DNA of 64,000 nt from Pyxidicoccus caerfyrddinensis (GTDB lineage Bacteria > Myxococcota > Myxococcia > Myxococcales > Myxococcaceae): assembly GCF_010894405.1 (NCBI RefSeq), contig NZ_JAAIYA010000023.1:146231-210230 (forward strand). The letters are read 5' to 3'. Below the pieces are notes generated by a model that was not told where the DNA came from, ran no database searches, and saw only the letters and a program-made list of their open reading frames with translations. This document shows positions 56,372 to 64,000 of the stretch, in pieces. Within the stretch, counting starts at the first letter, position 1. Every line of letters begins with the position of its first letter. A program made the position numbers and the translations under genes.

Positions 56372-57271
56372 ATGACGAACGACCCGCCGAGAACCTCGCC
56401 GGGCCGGGCGGCTGTCCTGTTCGCAGCCGCCTCGGGCGGCGCGGTCCTCGTCGGCTGCATCGTGGCCGCCGGTCATGCCGTTCCGGCAGCCCTGTGGGCG
56501 CGCAACGCTGGCGCCTGGATTGTCGGCGCCCTCCTGGCCACGGTGCTCGCCAGGACCACCACACAGCGCGCGGCACGGGTCATCCTGCCGTTGGCCGCGG
56601 CGGCGATGGCGGCCACGCTCCTCAGTGGTGGGCTCTCGGGCGTGCACCGCTGGATTGGCTTCGGCCCTGTGAGGCTCAACGCCGCTGAGCTGTTGCTGCC
56701 GATGACGCTCGTTGCGTGGACGTGCGCGGCCGAACGACGGCGTCCGCTGTGGCTCGCGGCGCCGGTGATTGCCATCATCCTGGCGCTCCAGCCCGATGCC
56801 TCGCAGGCGGTGGCGCTGGCTGGCGCCGTCATCGCGGTGCTGCTCGCCCACCCGTTGCCCCCGTCCTTCAGGTTCATGGCGGCGGTCATCCCCGTGGCGG
56901 CGGCGGTGATGGCAGTCTTCCGTCCGGACCCGTTGCAGCCCGTGCCCGAGGTCGAGGGCATCATCGGCCTGGCCCTGGAGACGTCTCCGGCCCTGGCGCT
57001 GCTGGCGGTGCTGACGCTGGCCGGCGCGGTCCTGTCGCCGCTGGCAGCGGCTGGTGCCTCCCGTGCGGCGGCGATGGGGCTCACCGTCTACCTCGCGCTC
57101 TCCGCGCTGGCGCCCTGTCTCGGAGCCTTCCCCGTCCCGCTCGTGGGCATGGGAGTCAGCCCCATCCTTGGCGCGTGGTGCGGCATCGGGTTGTTGGTGG
57201 GCCTGGGCCGCTCATCGGGCCACGAGCGACATGGAGGAGAGCCCTCCAACGTTTCCGCGTCGAGCGGGTGA
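56372..57271 (+). CDS. polytopic membrane protein, divergent SEDS/FtsW-like
   Basis: About 299 residues with roughly eight membrane helices. Two stretches recall SEDS glycosyltransferases: GVHRWIGFGPVRLNAAELLL (compare GARRWI...PSEL of RodA/FtsW) and LALQPDASQAVALA (compare LQPDLGTA). The end, GAFPVPLVGMGVSPILGAWC, resembles the final FtsW loop. It is shorter than FtsW/RodA (about 370-400), so activity is doubtful. The start is uncertain: GTG 56351 or ATG 56372. It lies between two beta-lactamase-fold genes, a context that would fit cell-wall metabolism. Confidence 0.5.
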   Translation: MTNDPPRTSPGRAAVLFAAASGGAVLVGCIVAAGHAVPAALWARNAGAWIVGALLATVLARTTTQRAARVILPLAAAAMAATLLSGGLSGVHRWIGFGPVRLNAAELLLPMTLVAWTCAAERRRPLWLAAPVIAIILALQPDASQAVALAGAVIAVLLAHPLPPSFRFMAAVIPVAAAVMAVFRPDPLQPVPEVEGIIGLALETSPALALLAVLTLAGAVLSPLAAAGASRAAAMGLTVYLALSALAPCLGAFPVPLVGMGVSPILGAWCGIGLLVGLGRSSGHERHGGEPSNVSASSG

Positions 57272-57302
57272 CGCGCACGCTCGTAGACGGTGTTGCATTG
57301 GC

Positions 57303-58553
57303 ATGTCCATCGTCAATGCTCGGAGTCTCGAAGTCAGACAAAATGCTTCGCGTGAGGGTTTGCTCGCGCGACGGTCGAAGGCTCGTCCTCATACGGAGGG
57401 CGCCAGCAGGACACGGCGTCCGTCTCTGGGGCGCGCGGTGTTTTCCCTCGTCCTGCTCCTCGGGATGGTCGGAGCAGTCAGCGGGTGCAGTGACGACGAC
57501 GAACCCACGTCGTCGCTGCACGCCGACCTGCAGGCCACGCTCGATGATGTCGTCGCCAGGGGCGTGACTCCCGGCGTCGCCCTGGTCGTCTCCTCGCGCA
57601 ATGGCCAGTCCTGGTCAGGAGCGGCCGGCCTCAGTGATGTCGAGCGGAAGGTGCCCATGTCCGCGCAGGACTCCTTTCGCGCCGGCAGCATCCTGAAGAC
57701 TTTCGTCGCCACCGCCGTGCTGCAGTCCGTCGAGCGGCGCGTGCTCGCGCTGGACGACACCCTGACGGAGCGGCTGCCGGCGAGTGTGACGGCCCATATC
57801 GCGAATGCAGAGTCCATCACCCTGGCCATGCTGCTCAGTCATCGGTCGGGCATCCCGGAGTGGGTCACGGACGAGACCACCCAGGCCATCTTGTCCAACC
57901 CGGAGCACGTCTGGACGCTCGACGAGATTCTCGGCATCGTCGAAGCGCAGCCGCCGGTCTTCGCTCCCGGAGCGTCGTACGGCTACTCGAACACCAACTA
58001 CGTGCTCCTCGGCGAAGTCCTCTCGGCCGCGGAAGGTCGCAGCTGGCGCGAGGTCGTCCGCGAGCGGGTCATCGCGCGGGCCGGGCTCTCGCACACGCGT
58101 CTGCCCGAGCCGGGAAACACGGACTGCCAGGCGTCTTGCGCGCGGGGGTACGTCCCGTTCGACGACGAGCTGATGGACTTCACCGACGTCGACCCTTCGA
58201 TGGCCGGGGCCTCCGGCGGTCACGCCCTCGTGACCACGGTCTTCGACCTCGCTTCCTTCTGGAAACAGCTCCGCGCTGGTGCGCTGTTCGAGCGCGCGGA
58301 CACCCTGGACGCCATGCTTTCGTTTCAACCGGCACCCGAGCCCGAGTCCCGCCTGGTCGGATACGGGCTCGGCGTGATGCGGCTGGAGTCCCAGGGGACT
58401 GTCGCCGTCGGACACCTGGGCACCACGGCGGGCTACCAGAGCTTCATGCTCTATGTGCCCGCGACAGACCGCTACGTCACGGGGTTCACCAACGTGATGG
58501 GTGACCTGGCCGCGGTGCTCGTGCCCATCCTGGACCGCGCGTCCCGGCCCTGA
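57303..58553 (+). CDS. beta-lactamase-fold serine hydrolase lipoprotein
   Basis: A 416-residue protein. The N-terminal ~45 residues are basic, then a hydrophobic helix and lipobox (LGMVGAVSGC). The class C/AmpH-like fold shows SxxK in AGSILKTF, the Tyr motif in SYGYSNTNY, and the third motif in VGHLGTTAG. AMLLSHRSGIPEW is typical of D-aminopeptidase/esterase relatives. The long cytoplasmic leader is unusual, and a later start nearer the signal may be used; the ATG at 57303 is the one supported by the frame. It is co-directed with the SEDS-like gene, 31 bp after it. Confidence 0.85.
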   Translation: MSIVNARSLEVRQNASREGLLARRSKARPHTEGASRTRRPSLGRAVFSLVLLLGMVGAVSGCSDDDEPTSSLHADLQATLDDVVARGVTPGVALVVSSRNGQSWSGAAGLSDVERKVPMSAQDSFRAGSILKTFVATAVLQSVERRVLALDDTLTERLPASVTAHIANAESITLAMLLSHRSGIPEWVTDETTQAILSNPEHVWTLDEILGIVEAQPPVFAPGASYGYSNTNYVLLGEVLSAAEGRSWREVVRERVIARAGLSHTRLPEPGNTDCQASCARGYVPFDDELMDFTDVDPSMAGASGGHALVTTVFDLASFWKQLRAGALFERADTLDAMLSFQPAPEPESRLVGYGLGVMRLESQGTVAVGHLGTTAGYQSFMLYVPATDRYVTGFTNVMGDLAAVLVPILDRASRP

Positions 58554-58760
58554 GCCTCAATGGGCGCAGGAGGTCGAGGCGACACCATCCCTGACACAGG
58601 GGGATGACCTGCGCCGGACCAGGAGCTCCCTGGCCCGCACGGATGGCGCCCGGAAGGACATCCTCGCTCTTCATCCCGTCCTACCCCGCACCTTCTGCCG
58701 CTCCCGTGGTTCGGACCTGGCAGGACTGGCTGCTAACGTGCGTGGTGGGGTGGGACACAC

Positions 58761-61700
58761 ATGACCGAAGCATCTCCGCTTCCGACGCTGACCGAGCCGG
58801 CAACTTCACGGCCCCAGCGGAAGCATGTCCTCAACGTGTTCATCTCCTCGCCGGGGGATTGCGGAGCGGAGCGCCGTATCACAAAGGCTGTCACCGAGCG
58901 GGTGAACAGCTCCCCAGCCGCCGCTTCGAGAGACATGGAGCTTCGGCCTCTCCTCTGGGAAGAGCTCCCTCCAGGCCAAGCGGAGCCAGGTGATCTTCAA
59001 GCCCGCGTCAACACGCTGCTAGAGCAGTATGGGCTGAAGCGCTACGACATCTATCTTGGGATGATGAAGTCGCGCCTGGGGACACCGACGCCCCGGGCGC
59101 GGAGCGGAACGGTCGAGGAGTTCGAGACTTCGCGCGCGCTGCATCGGGGCGGCGGAAGGCCTGAAGAAGTTCTCTTCTACTTCATCGGTACAGATGCGCC
59201 CCCCGAGGTCGTTCAGCTCCGGCAGGAGCTGGATGGGGAGGGCTTCCTCTATGCCTCGGTCGCCAACACGGAGGAGTTCGAGCAGCGCATCGAAGCCCAC
59301 CTCTTACGGATCGTGGAGGAGTGGTTCCGCTGGAGGCGCCGGCTCTGGCGCCTGCTGCGGGCCCTGATGGGGTCGGCGCTCGTTGCCTTCCTCCTCCTCT
59401 CCATGGTTGCGCTGGGAGCCTACGTGCACTTCGACCGCGGCCAGTTCCAGCGGATCCACGAAGTGCTCGTGCAAGAAGGAGCGCTCGCGGCGGCGCGGAA
59501 CTGGGGCGAAGCGTCGGCCTATATGCCGTTCCACGGTGGGGCCATGCGGGAGGAGATCAACACCGCCATGATCGCAGAGTTCGGGCGGCACGCGCAGGCG
59601 GGAGACGCACTGGCGCTGTTCGAGCGCTGGTCCCAGTTGCCAGTGGCAACTCCGCGGGCGCTCGAGTCTGCGGCAGCCATCCTTCGCGAGCGCACCTCGG
59701 GGGAGATCGAGCGACAGCTCGCCGGTCCAACGACGACCCGGCCTGGCAGGTTGTGGCTTCAGGCTCAGCGAGCGGGGATATGGAGCGGAGCGGAGGCCAC
59801 CTCGGTCGAGGTGCTTGGGAGCGTTGCCGGGCGGAGTCTGTTCCTGGCGCTCCAGGCCGGGCAGGGAGACCCCTTCACATGGGCTGCCCAGCTGAAGCCT
59901 GTCGAGCGTGATGCGCTCGTCGCATTTGCCCGCCGGGTGTCAGGGGACAAGGCCTGGGGGACCCCTGCGGAACGGGTGGCCGTGGCCGCACTGCGCTCGG
60001 ACTGGAAGACACTGGAGGTGCTTGCCACCGAGGCCGCCGGAGATGCTGGACAGCCGGCCCAGCCTCGCGCCGACCTGGCGTTCATCCAGCATGCCCCGGC
60101 GGGTGAGGTGTCGAAGTGGTTGCGAGCGGTCGTGAGTGACCAGGTTGCACGGCCGGTCCTCGCGGGTTGGGTGGATGCGGTGGGGCTCCGAGGCGCTCAG
60201 GAGCCAGCGGATGCATTGCTGGAGCTTGCCGCCGACGGGCGCCTCCCCGGAGAACTCCTCGCGCGGAGCGAATCGTCGGAGAGTTACCAGGGGTTGCTCA
60301 AGACGCTCCAGGCGAAGCCCGGAGTTGCAGCTCAGCTCCTGCGTCGGTACGCCGAGGGGCACACCCTTTCCGTGCATCTCTTGCAGCTCCTGCTGGCCGT
60401 GGTGCCCGCCAGTACCGTTCCCGAGGCAGCGCAGCGCCTGCTGGTGATGCGGCTCATCCAGCTGGTGGGGGAGAGTCCGTCGGACACGGACATGTCTCCC
60501 GAGGCATTCCGGTTCCTCGCGGGCACACGGGACGCGGCAGCCTGGAGCTTTCTCGATGGCAAGGTGCGTGACTATGCGGAAGACCGCATCTCGTTCGGAG
60601 TCGCCCACCGCGTCGCACTCATCGATGGAATGTGCGGCAGGGGCGGCAATGGCGGGGCGCTGGCCTCATTGAAGCTCGCCCTGGCCACTCGTGCGCAGGC
60701 CGCGAAGTACCATTCGACGGACAAGCTGTTTGGCTTTGATGATCGCCCTGTCCAGACGGCGTATCTTCGCAGTCTGGACCGGTGTGGCATGCCTTCGTGG
60801 GAGCGGCACCTTTCCTTCGTGGACGCGCTCATCACCTCCCGGCTCAAGGACGCCCAGCCACAAGCAACTCCTCTTGGCGGGCCGTTCTATACTGCCCTGG
60901 TCTTCAGAGAGTTTGATGCCGCGCTGTTCTCCGTGATGGCGAAGCTACGGGAGGACGACCTGCTGAAGCTCCTCCGATTTCCAGAGTCGGTATTCATCAA
61001 GGGGGATCCCACGCAGAGCCGTGAACGCTGGTGGTATCTGCTTGGCATGTTCGATCGTGCTCAACGGGAGTTGCCTCCGTCCATCTTCCGGCACACCGCG
61101 ACCTGGTTCCCTGGAGGTCAGGTCACCAAAGCCAAGCACCTGGAATTCCTCGCCCGTCGCGGCGGACGCCTCGCGCGAGAGCACTTTCGGGGCCAGGTTG
61201 AAAAGGGTGATTGGGAGGCGCTTCCTTTCCTCTGGCTGGAGGAGGACACCGAGCGGCTCGCCAAGGATGCCGGGCGGTGGCAGCCGCAGCTCGAGGCCTC
61301 TGTCCTGGAGGGGACGATGCTCGCGGCACAGCGTCTTGCTCCCGCGCGGTATGCAGACATCGTTCGCACTCTTGCCCAGGTGCTGGGCGCAAGCAGGCCG
61401 GACATCTTCTGGCCCCGGGCCGCCGAGGCCAGGGTGCTTGATTCGCAGCTCGTGACGGCCGCAGAGTCCGCGCTCCAGCAAGCGCAAGAGCGTGCGCGGG
61501 TTGCCCTGGCGCTCCGCTACCTTGGGAGCGTCGCCCCCGAACGTCTCCACGCGCTGCTCGCGCAGCCTGTCATCGAAGCCCGCCTCAAGCAGTTCTTGGA
61601 AGCCGACGATGCTTTTGACTGGATGAGCATTGCCCAGGAGCTCTCACTCCCAGCCTCCTTGCCCTATCCCTCATGGCTCGAGGATGCAGCCTTCCGCCGT

Positions 61701-62087
61701 GTGGTGCTCCTGGCCACTTCTCGAAGCAAGGAGAAGGATGAGGCAGATGAGCGCTTCCAGATGGAAGAACAGGTACTTCAGGGCCATCTGCTTGAGCACG
61801 TTGCCGCATCCGGTGGTGTCGAGCGATGCAAGCAACTGCTCACCGTCAGCGAGGAGTCTCTCCCGGTGACTGTTTATGGGCCCTTGCGCAAAGAGGCGGC
61901 CTGGAGGCCCTACGCTCTCTGGTTGGCTGCCAGGTGCTTTGCCCGCCATTCCGCAGGAGTGAGGGACGCCATCGCGAACGCGAGCTGGCTCACAGCCCTC
62001 GAAGGCGCCGAGCCCACGCTCCAGCGCTCCGTGGCGGCGGCCGTCCTTACCGCCGTGCCTGCACGCTCCGAGCCTTCAGCCCGCTAG
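58761..62087 (+). CDS. DUF4062-TM-alpha-solenoid protein
   Basis: An 1,108-residue protein of unusual build. The N-terminal DUF4062 domain (about 22-165) has VFISSPGDCGAERRI, LLWEELPPGQ, YDIYLGMMKSRLGTPTPRAR and SGTVEEFE, the hallmarks of this TIR/SLOG-like family. A basic segment and one membrane helix follow (ALMGSALVAFLLLSMVALGAYV, about 201-223). About 880 residues of helical, HEAT-like repeats come next, with no NTPase motif. Relatives usually pair DUF4062 with STAND ATPases; a membrane-linked solenoid instead suggests a receptor or effector at the inner membrane. The next gene is a broken TPR/SEC-C protein. Function is unknown. Confidence 0.8.
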   Translation: MTEASPLPTLTEPATSRPQRKHVLNVFISSPGDCGAERRITKAVTERVNSSPAAASRDMELRPLLWEELPPGQAEPGDLQARVNTLLEQYGLKRYDIYLGMMKSRLGTPTPRARSGTVEEFETSRALHRGGGRPEEVLFYFIGTDAPPEVVQLRQELDGEGFLYASVANTEEFEQRIEAHLLRIVEEWFRWRRRLWRLLRALMGSALVAFLLLSMVALGAYVHFDRGQFQRIHEVLVQEGALAAARNWGEASAYMPFHGGAMREEINTAMIAEFGRHAQAGDALALFERWSQLPVATPRALESAAAILRERTSGEIERQLAGPTTTRPGRLWLQAQRAGIWSGAEATSVEVLGSVAGRSLFLALQAGQGDPFTWAAQLKPVERDALVAFARRVSGDKAWGTPAERVAVAALRSDWKTLEVLATEAAGDAGQPAQPRADLAFIQHAPAGEVSKWLRAVVSDQVARPVLAGWVDAVGLRGAQEPADALLELAADGRLPGELLARSESSESYQGLLKTLQAKPGVAAQLLRRYAEGHTLSVHLLQLLLAVVPASTVPEAAQRLLVMRLIQLVGESPSDTDMSPEAFRFLAGTRDAAAWSFLDGKVRDYAEDRISFGVAHRVALIDGMCGRGGNGGALASLKLALATRAQAAKYHSTDKLFGFDDRPVQTAYLRSLDRCGMPSWERHLSFVDALITSRLKDAQPQATPLGGPFYTALVFREFDAALFSVMAKLREDDLLKLLRFPESVFIKGDPTQSRERWWYLLGMFDRAQRELPPSIFRHTATWFPGGQVTKAKHLEFLARRGGRLAREHFRGQVEKGDWEALPFLWLEEDTERLAKDAGRWQPQLEASVLEGTMLAAQRLAPARYADIVRTLAQVLGASRPDIFWPRAAEARVLDSQLVTAAESALQQAQERARVALALRYLGSVAPERLHALLAQPVIEARLKQFLEADDAFDWMSIAQELSLPASLPYPSWLEDAAFRRVVLLATSRSKEKDEADERFQMEEQVLQGHLLEHVAASGGVERCKQLLTVSEESLPVTVYGPLRKEAAWRPYALWLAARCFARHSAGVRDAIANASWLTALEGAEPTLQRSVAAAVLTAVPARSEPSAR

Positions 62088-62178
62088 TCGTGCCGGGCAT
62101 CAGGAATTCCGCGCACCCGTACCCCAGCATGAATGGCTGCGAATCCTCCCGATTCCGGCGGAGCTCTTCGCCCCGGTC

Positions 62179-63193
62179 ATGCATGAGCTGATCGAGTACG
62201 GCGCTCACGCCACAATTCGTGACCGCCTGTCGAAGCACCTTGCGGGATGCAGCGAGCGCCAGGCCGAAGTCCATGCGGACTTCCTCGCGCTGCCGGGGAA
62301 TTGGGAGGGCCGTCTGAACTACTGGGCGAAGATGATGACCGCGTTCAGTCCAGTCGGTGGGTTTCTCAATCATGTCCCAGGCATCACCGACGCGGAGAAG
62401 CAGCGCCTCCGGTCCGAAATCGAAGACCGGGTGTTGCGGATGCGGCGCTTCGATGAGGAGGAAGCAGCTCACCCGCATCTCTACGATGTTCCCGCCGATG
62501 CGAATACCCGAGCCAAGCGTGAGCTGATTCAGGGAATCGCGCCCGCTCATGGGGAAACATTGCCGAGGCCGTCGAGCACCTGCGACGTGTCATCAGTCAT
62601 GACCCGTTCAATGCTGCCTACCACTACGACCTGGGCTGCCATCTCGGAGAGTTGGTAGCGAACGGAGAGCTCAGCTATCTGGAGGAGGCGATTTCCGAGT
62701 GCCGGAACGGCTCGCTCCTGACTGGAACTCACCGCCTACGGAGGTTGCCATCATCCTCTCGAACATCGGCATGCTCGAGGAGGCAATCCAGGCACTCATC
62801 GAAGCTGAGCCTGTGGCGAGGGGCTGGGCACACTTCCACTTCACCCGAGGCAACATGCTCATGTGGTTGCGGCGCTACGAGGATGCCGCTGAGGCCTTCC
62901 GCCATACACTGAAGATAAAGCCGCAGTTCGTTGCTGCCATGGTCAATCGTGCCGTCGCGCTCACCGCTCTCGGGCGGTACAAAGAGGTGGCGAAACTTGC
63001 GCCGCAGCTCGCCCACCATGGAGGCCCGCGATGCGCGCGGCCCGAGCAATGGTTGGAGTACTTCCCGAGGATGTCCGAGCTTGCCGTGCGACGTGCGAGC
63101 GAACCCAAGCGCTCTACTGTCTAGCGGAATGCTGCATGCTTCTGCGGTAGTGGAAAGAAGTCCAAGTACTGCTGTGGGACGGCTCGTCGGTGA
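62179..63193 (+). pseudogene. TPR protein with SEC-C tail, broken by two frameshifts and a TAG
   Basis: Three frames make one protein. MHELIEYGAHATIRDRLSKH to GIAPAH is frame 1. GNIAEAVEHLRRVISHDPFN to YLEEAISEC follows after a shift near 62548. PPTEVAIILSNIGMLEEAIQ to EPKRSTV follows after a shift near 62705. The last frame stops at TAG (63122-63124), yet beyond it continues in frame into ACFCGSGKKSKYCCG and TGA, a perfect SEC-C zinc motif (CxC-GSGKK-x8-CC type). The intact ancestor would be about 335 residues with TPRs. It lies 91 bp after the DUF4062 gene and was probably its partner. Confidence 0.7.
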
Positions 63194-63414
63194 ACCTCCA
63201 TTGTGAAGCTGGAAGTGAGTCCGGGGAAAGGACCTTCCGTGCCTGTGTGATGTGTAACCAAGGACCATTTACCGGCGGAGACAGCTTGAGGAGTCAGTAA
63301 TTACCCGGTGGATGTCAGTCGTCACTCGTCCCTCTCGACAGCTGCTGTTGCCCATGTGTTAGGGTTTCGCCACCATGGCGCTAATGGCAGAGCACCATCG
63401 GCGAAGGGGGCAAC
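63194..63414. other. intergenic gap before vgrG
   Basis: No gene is seen. The stretch is less GC-rich than its surroundings and presumably holds the vgrG promoter. I could not fix -35/-10 boxes. GAAGGGGG lies about 5 bp before the vgrG ATG. Confidence 0.5.
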
Positions 63415-64000
63415 ATGTCTCGCAGCAGTTCACCCGCGTTCTCGGTGCAGGTCGGTGCCTACGGCCCGGAGGCGCTGAGTGTCTCGGGGGTGTCCGGCAC
63501 GGAGGGCATGAGTCGGCTGTATGACTTCCGGGTGGACTTCTTCACGAAGGATGGCGAGCCGCTGGTGGTGGCGGACCTCGTGGGGAAGGACGCGCTGGTG
63601 ACGCTGTCGGTGCGCGACGGCAGCCCGCGCTACGTGCACGGCCAGGTGCGCGCCGTTGAGTCGCTAGGCGTAAAGACGGGCCGCCAGCGGTACCGGGCCC
63701 ACCTGGTGCCCAGGCTGTGGCGCCTGTCCCAGGTGCACAAGAGCCGCATCTTCCAGAACCAGAGCGTGCCGGACATCCTCAAGGCGGTGCTGGGGGAGGG
63801 AGGGGTGGAGGTGCGGCTGGCGCTCTCGGGCAGCTACGCGGCGCGCGAGTACTGCGTGCAGTACCGCGAGAGCGACTTCGCCTTCGTCAGCCGGCTGATG
63901 GAGTGGGAGGGCATCTTCTACTTCTTCGAGCACACGGACTCGGGACACACGCTGGTGCTGGGGGACAAGCCCAGCGCGCACGCGCCGCTGCCGCAAGGGC
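63415..64000 (+). CDS. vgrG: type VI secretion spike protein VgrG, 5' part
   Basis: The frame from the ATG at 63415 stays open to the window edge (195 codons). It encodes the gp27-like start of a VgrG/TssI spike: FSVQVGAYGPEALSVSGVSG, YDFRVDFFTKDGEPLVVADL, GQVRAVESLGVKTGRQRYRA, then FQNQSVPDILKAVLGE and YCVQYRESDFAFVSRLMEWE with GIFYFFEH, all classic for the family. VgrG trimers tip the T6SS tube and carry effectors. GAAGGGGG gives a ribosome site. The gp5-like needle and any effector extension lie beyond the window. Confidence 0.95.
   Translation, partial: MSRSSSPAFSVQVGAYGPEALSVSGVSGTEGMSRLYDFRVDFFTKDGEPLVVADLVGKDALVTLSVRDGSPRYVHGQVRAVESLGVKTGRQRYRAHLVPRLWRLSQVHKSRIFQNQSVPDILKAVLGEGGVEVRLALSGSYAAREYCVQYRESDFAFVSRLMEWEGIFYFFEHTDSGHTLVLGDKPSAHAPLPQG

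Overview
The window is GC-rich DNA that looks like a large myxobacterium (Myxococcus, Corallococcus or Pyxidicoccus type). The basis is a DUF2381 gene (a Myxococcus paralogous family), several eukaryotic-type Ser/Thr kinases, a MYXO-CTERM-like C-terminal anchor, LVIVD and BTRD1 repeat lipoproteins, and many decayed insertion sequences. The genus is inferred from gene content only.

Layout. (1) 1-889: 3' part of hutH, the chromosomal edge. (2) 892-11573: an integrative element of about 10.7 kb bounded by two identical 30-bp copies of a tRNA 3' end. Its minus-strand replication/integration operon (winged-helix protein, AEP-type primase, D5-like helicase, excisionase-like HTH, tyrosine integrase) is joined throughout by 4-bp ATGA overlaps. 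Iteron-like repeats lie in the first part of the primase gene. Its plus-strand cargo is DUF2381, two kinase-like proteins, a TIMP-like secreted protein and a broken Coa1-like gene. (3) 11.6-14.1 kb: relic of a second integrase, an acyltransferase relic and a complete IS4-type element with target duplication. (4) 14.1-31 kb: a membrane protein with a possible TIR-like domain, a METTL25-type methyltransferase pair set between IS91 fragments, secreted and lipoprotein genes, an AlkD-like gene, and a five-gene operon of matrixin protease, lipoprotein, ECF sigma, anti-sigma and caspase/beta-barrel protein. (5) 31-43 kb: a defence-like region with an McrBC-like pair between IS91 relics, a HigBA-like toxin-antitoxin behind a promoter/operator and a chain of hairpins, and a TIR-STAND-TPR protein. 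(6) 43-54 kb: mainly envelope and enzyme genes (S37 peptidase, VOC, SRPBCC, BTRD1 cytochrome-like lipoprotein, HEAT protein, alpha/beta hydrolase) and a two-component pair. (7) 54.3-64 kb: IS relics, two beta-lactamase-fold hydrolases flanking a SEDS-like membrane protein, a DUF4062-TM-solenoid protein with a broken TPR/SEC-C neighbour, and the start of a vgrG.

Much of the region is accessory DNA. At least six IS91-family transposase 3' fragments and three IS3-family fragments sit at cassette borders, and about a dozen genes are truncated, frameshifted or interrupted by stops. The best candidates for undescribed systems are the DUF4062-TM-solenoid locus, the sigma-controlled caspase/beta-barrel operon, the McrBC-like pair with its unusual N-terminal half, the membrane protein at 14.1 kb, and the kinase cargo of the integrative element.
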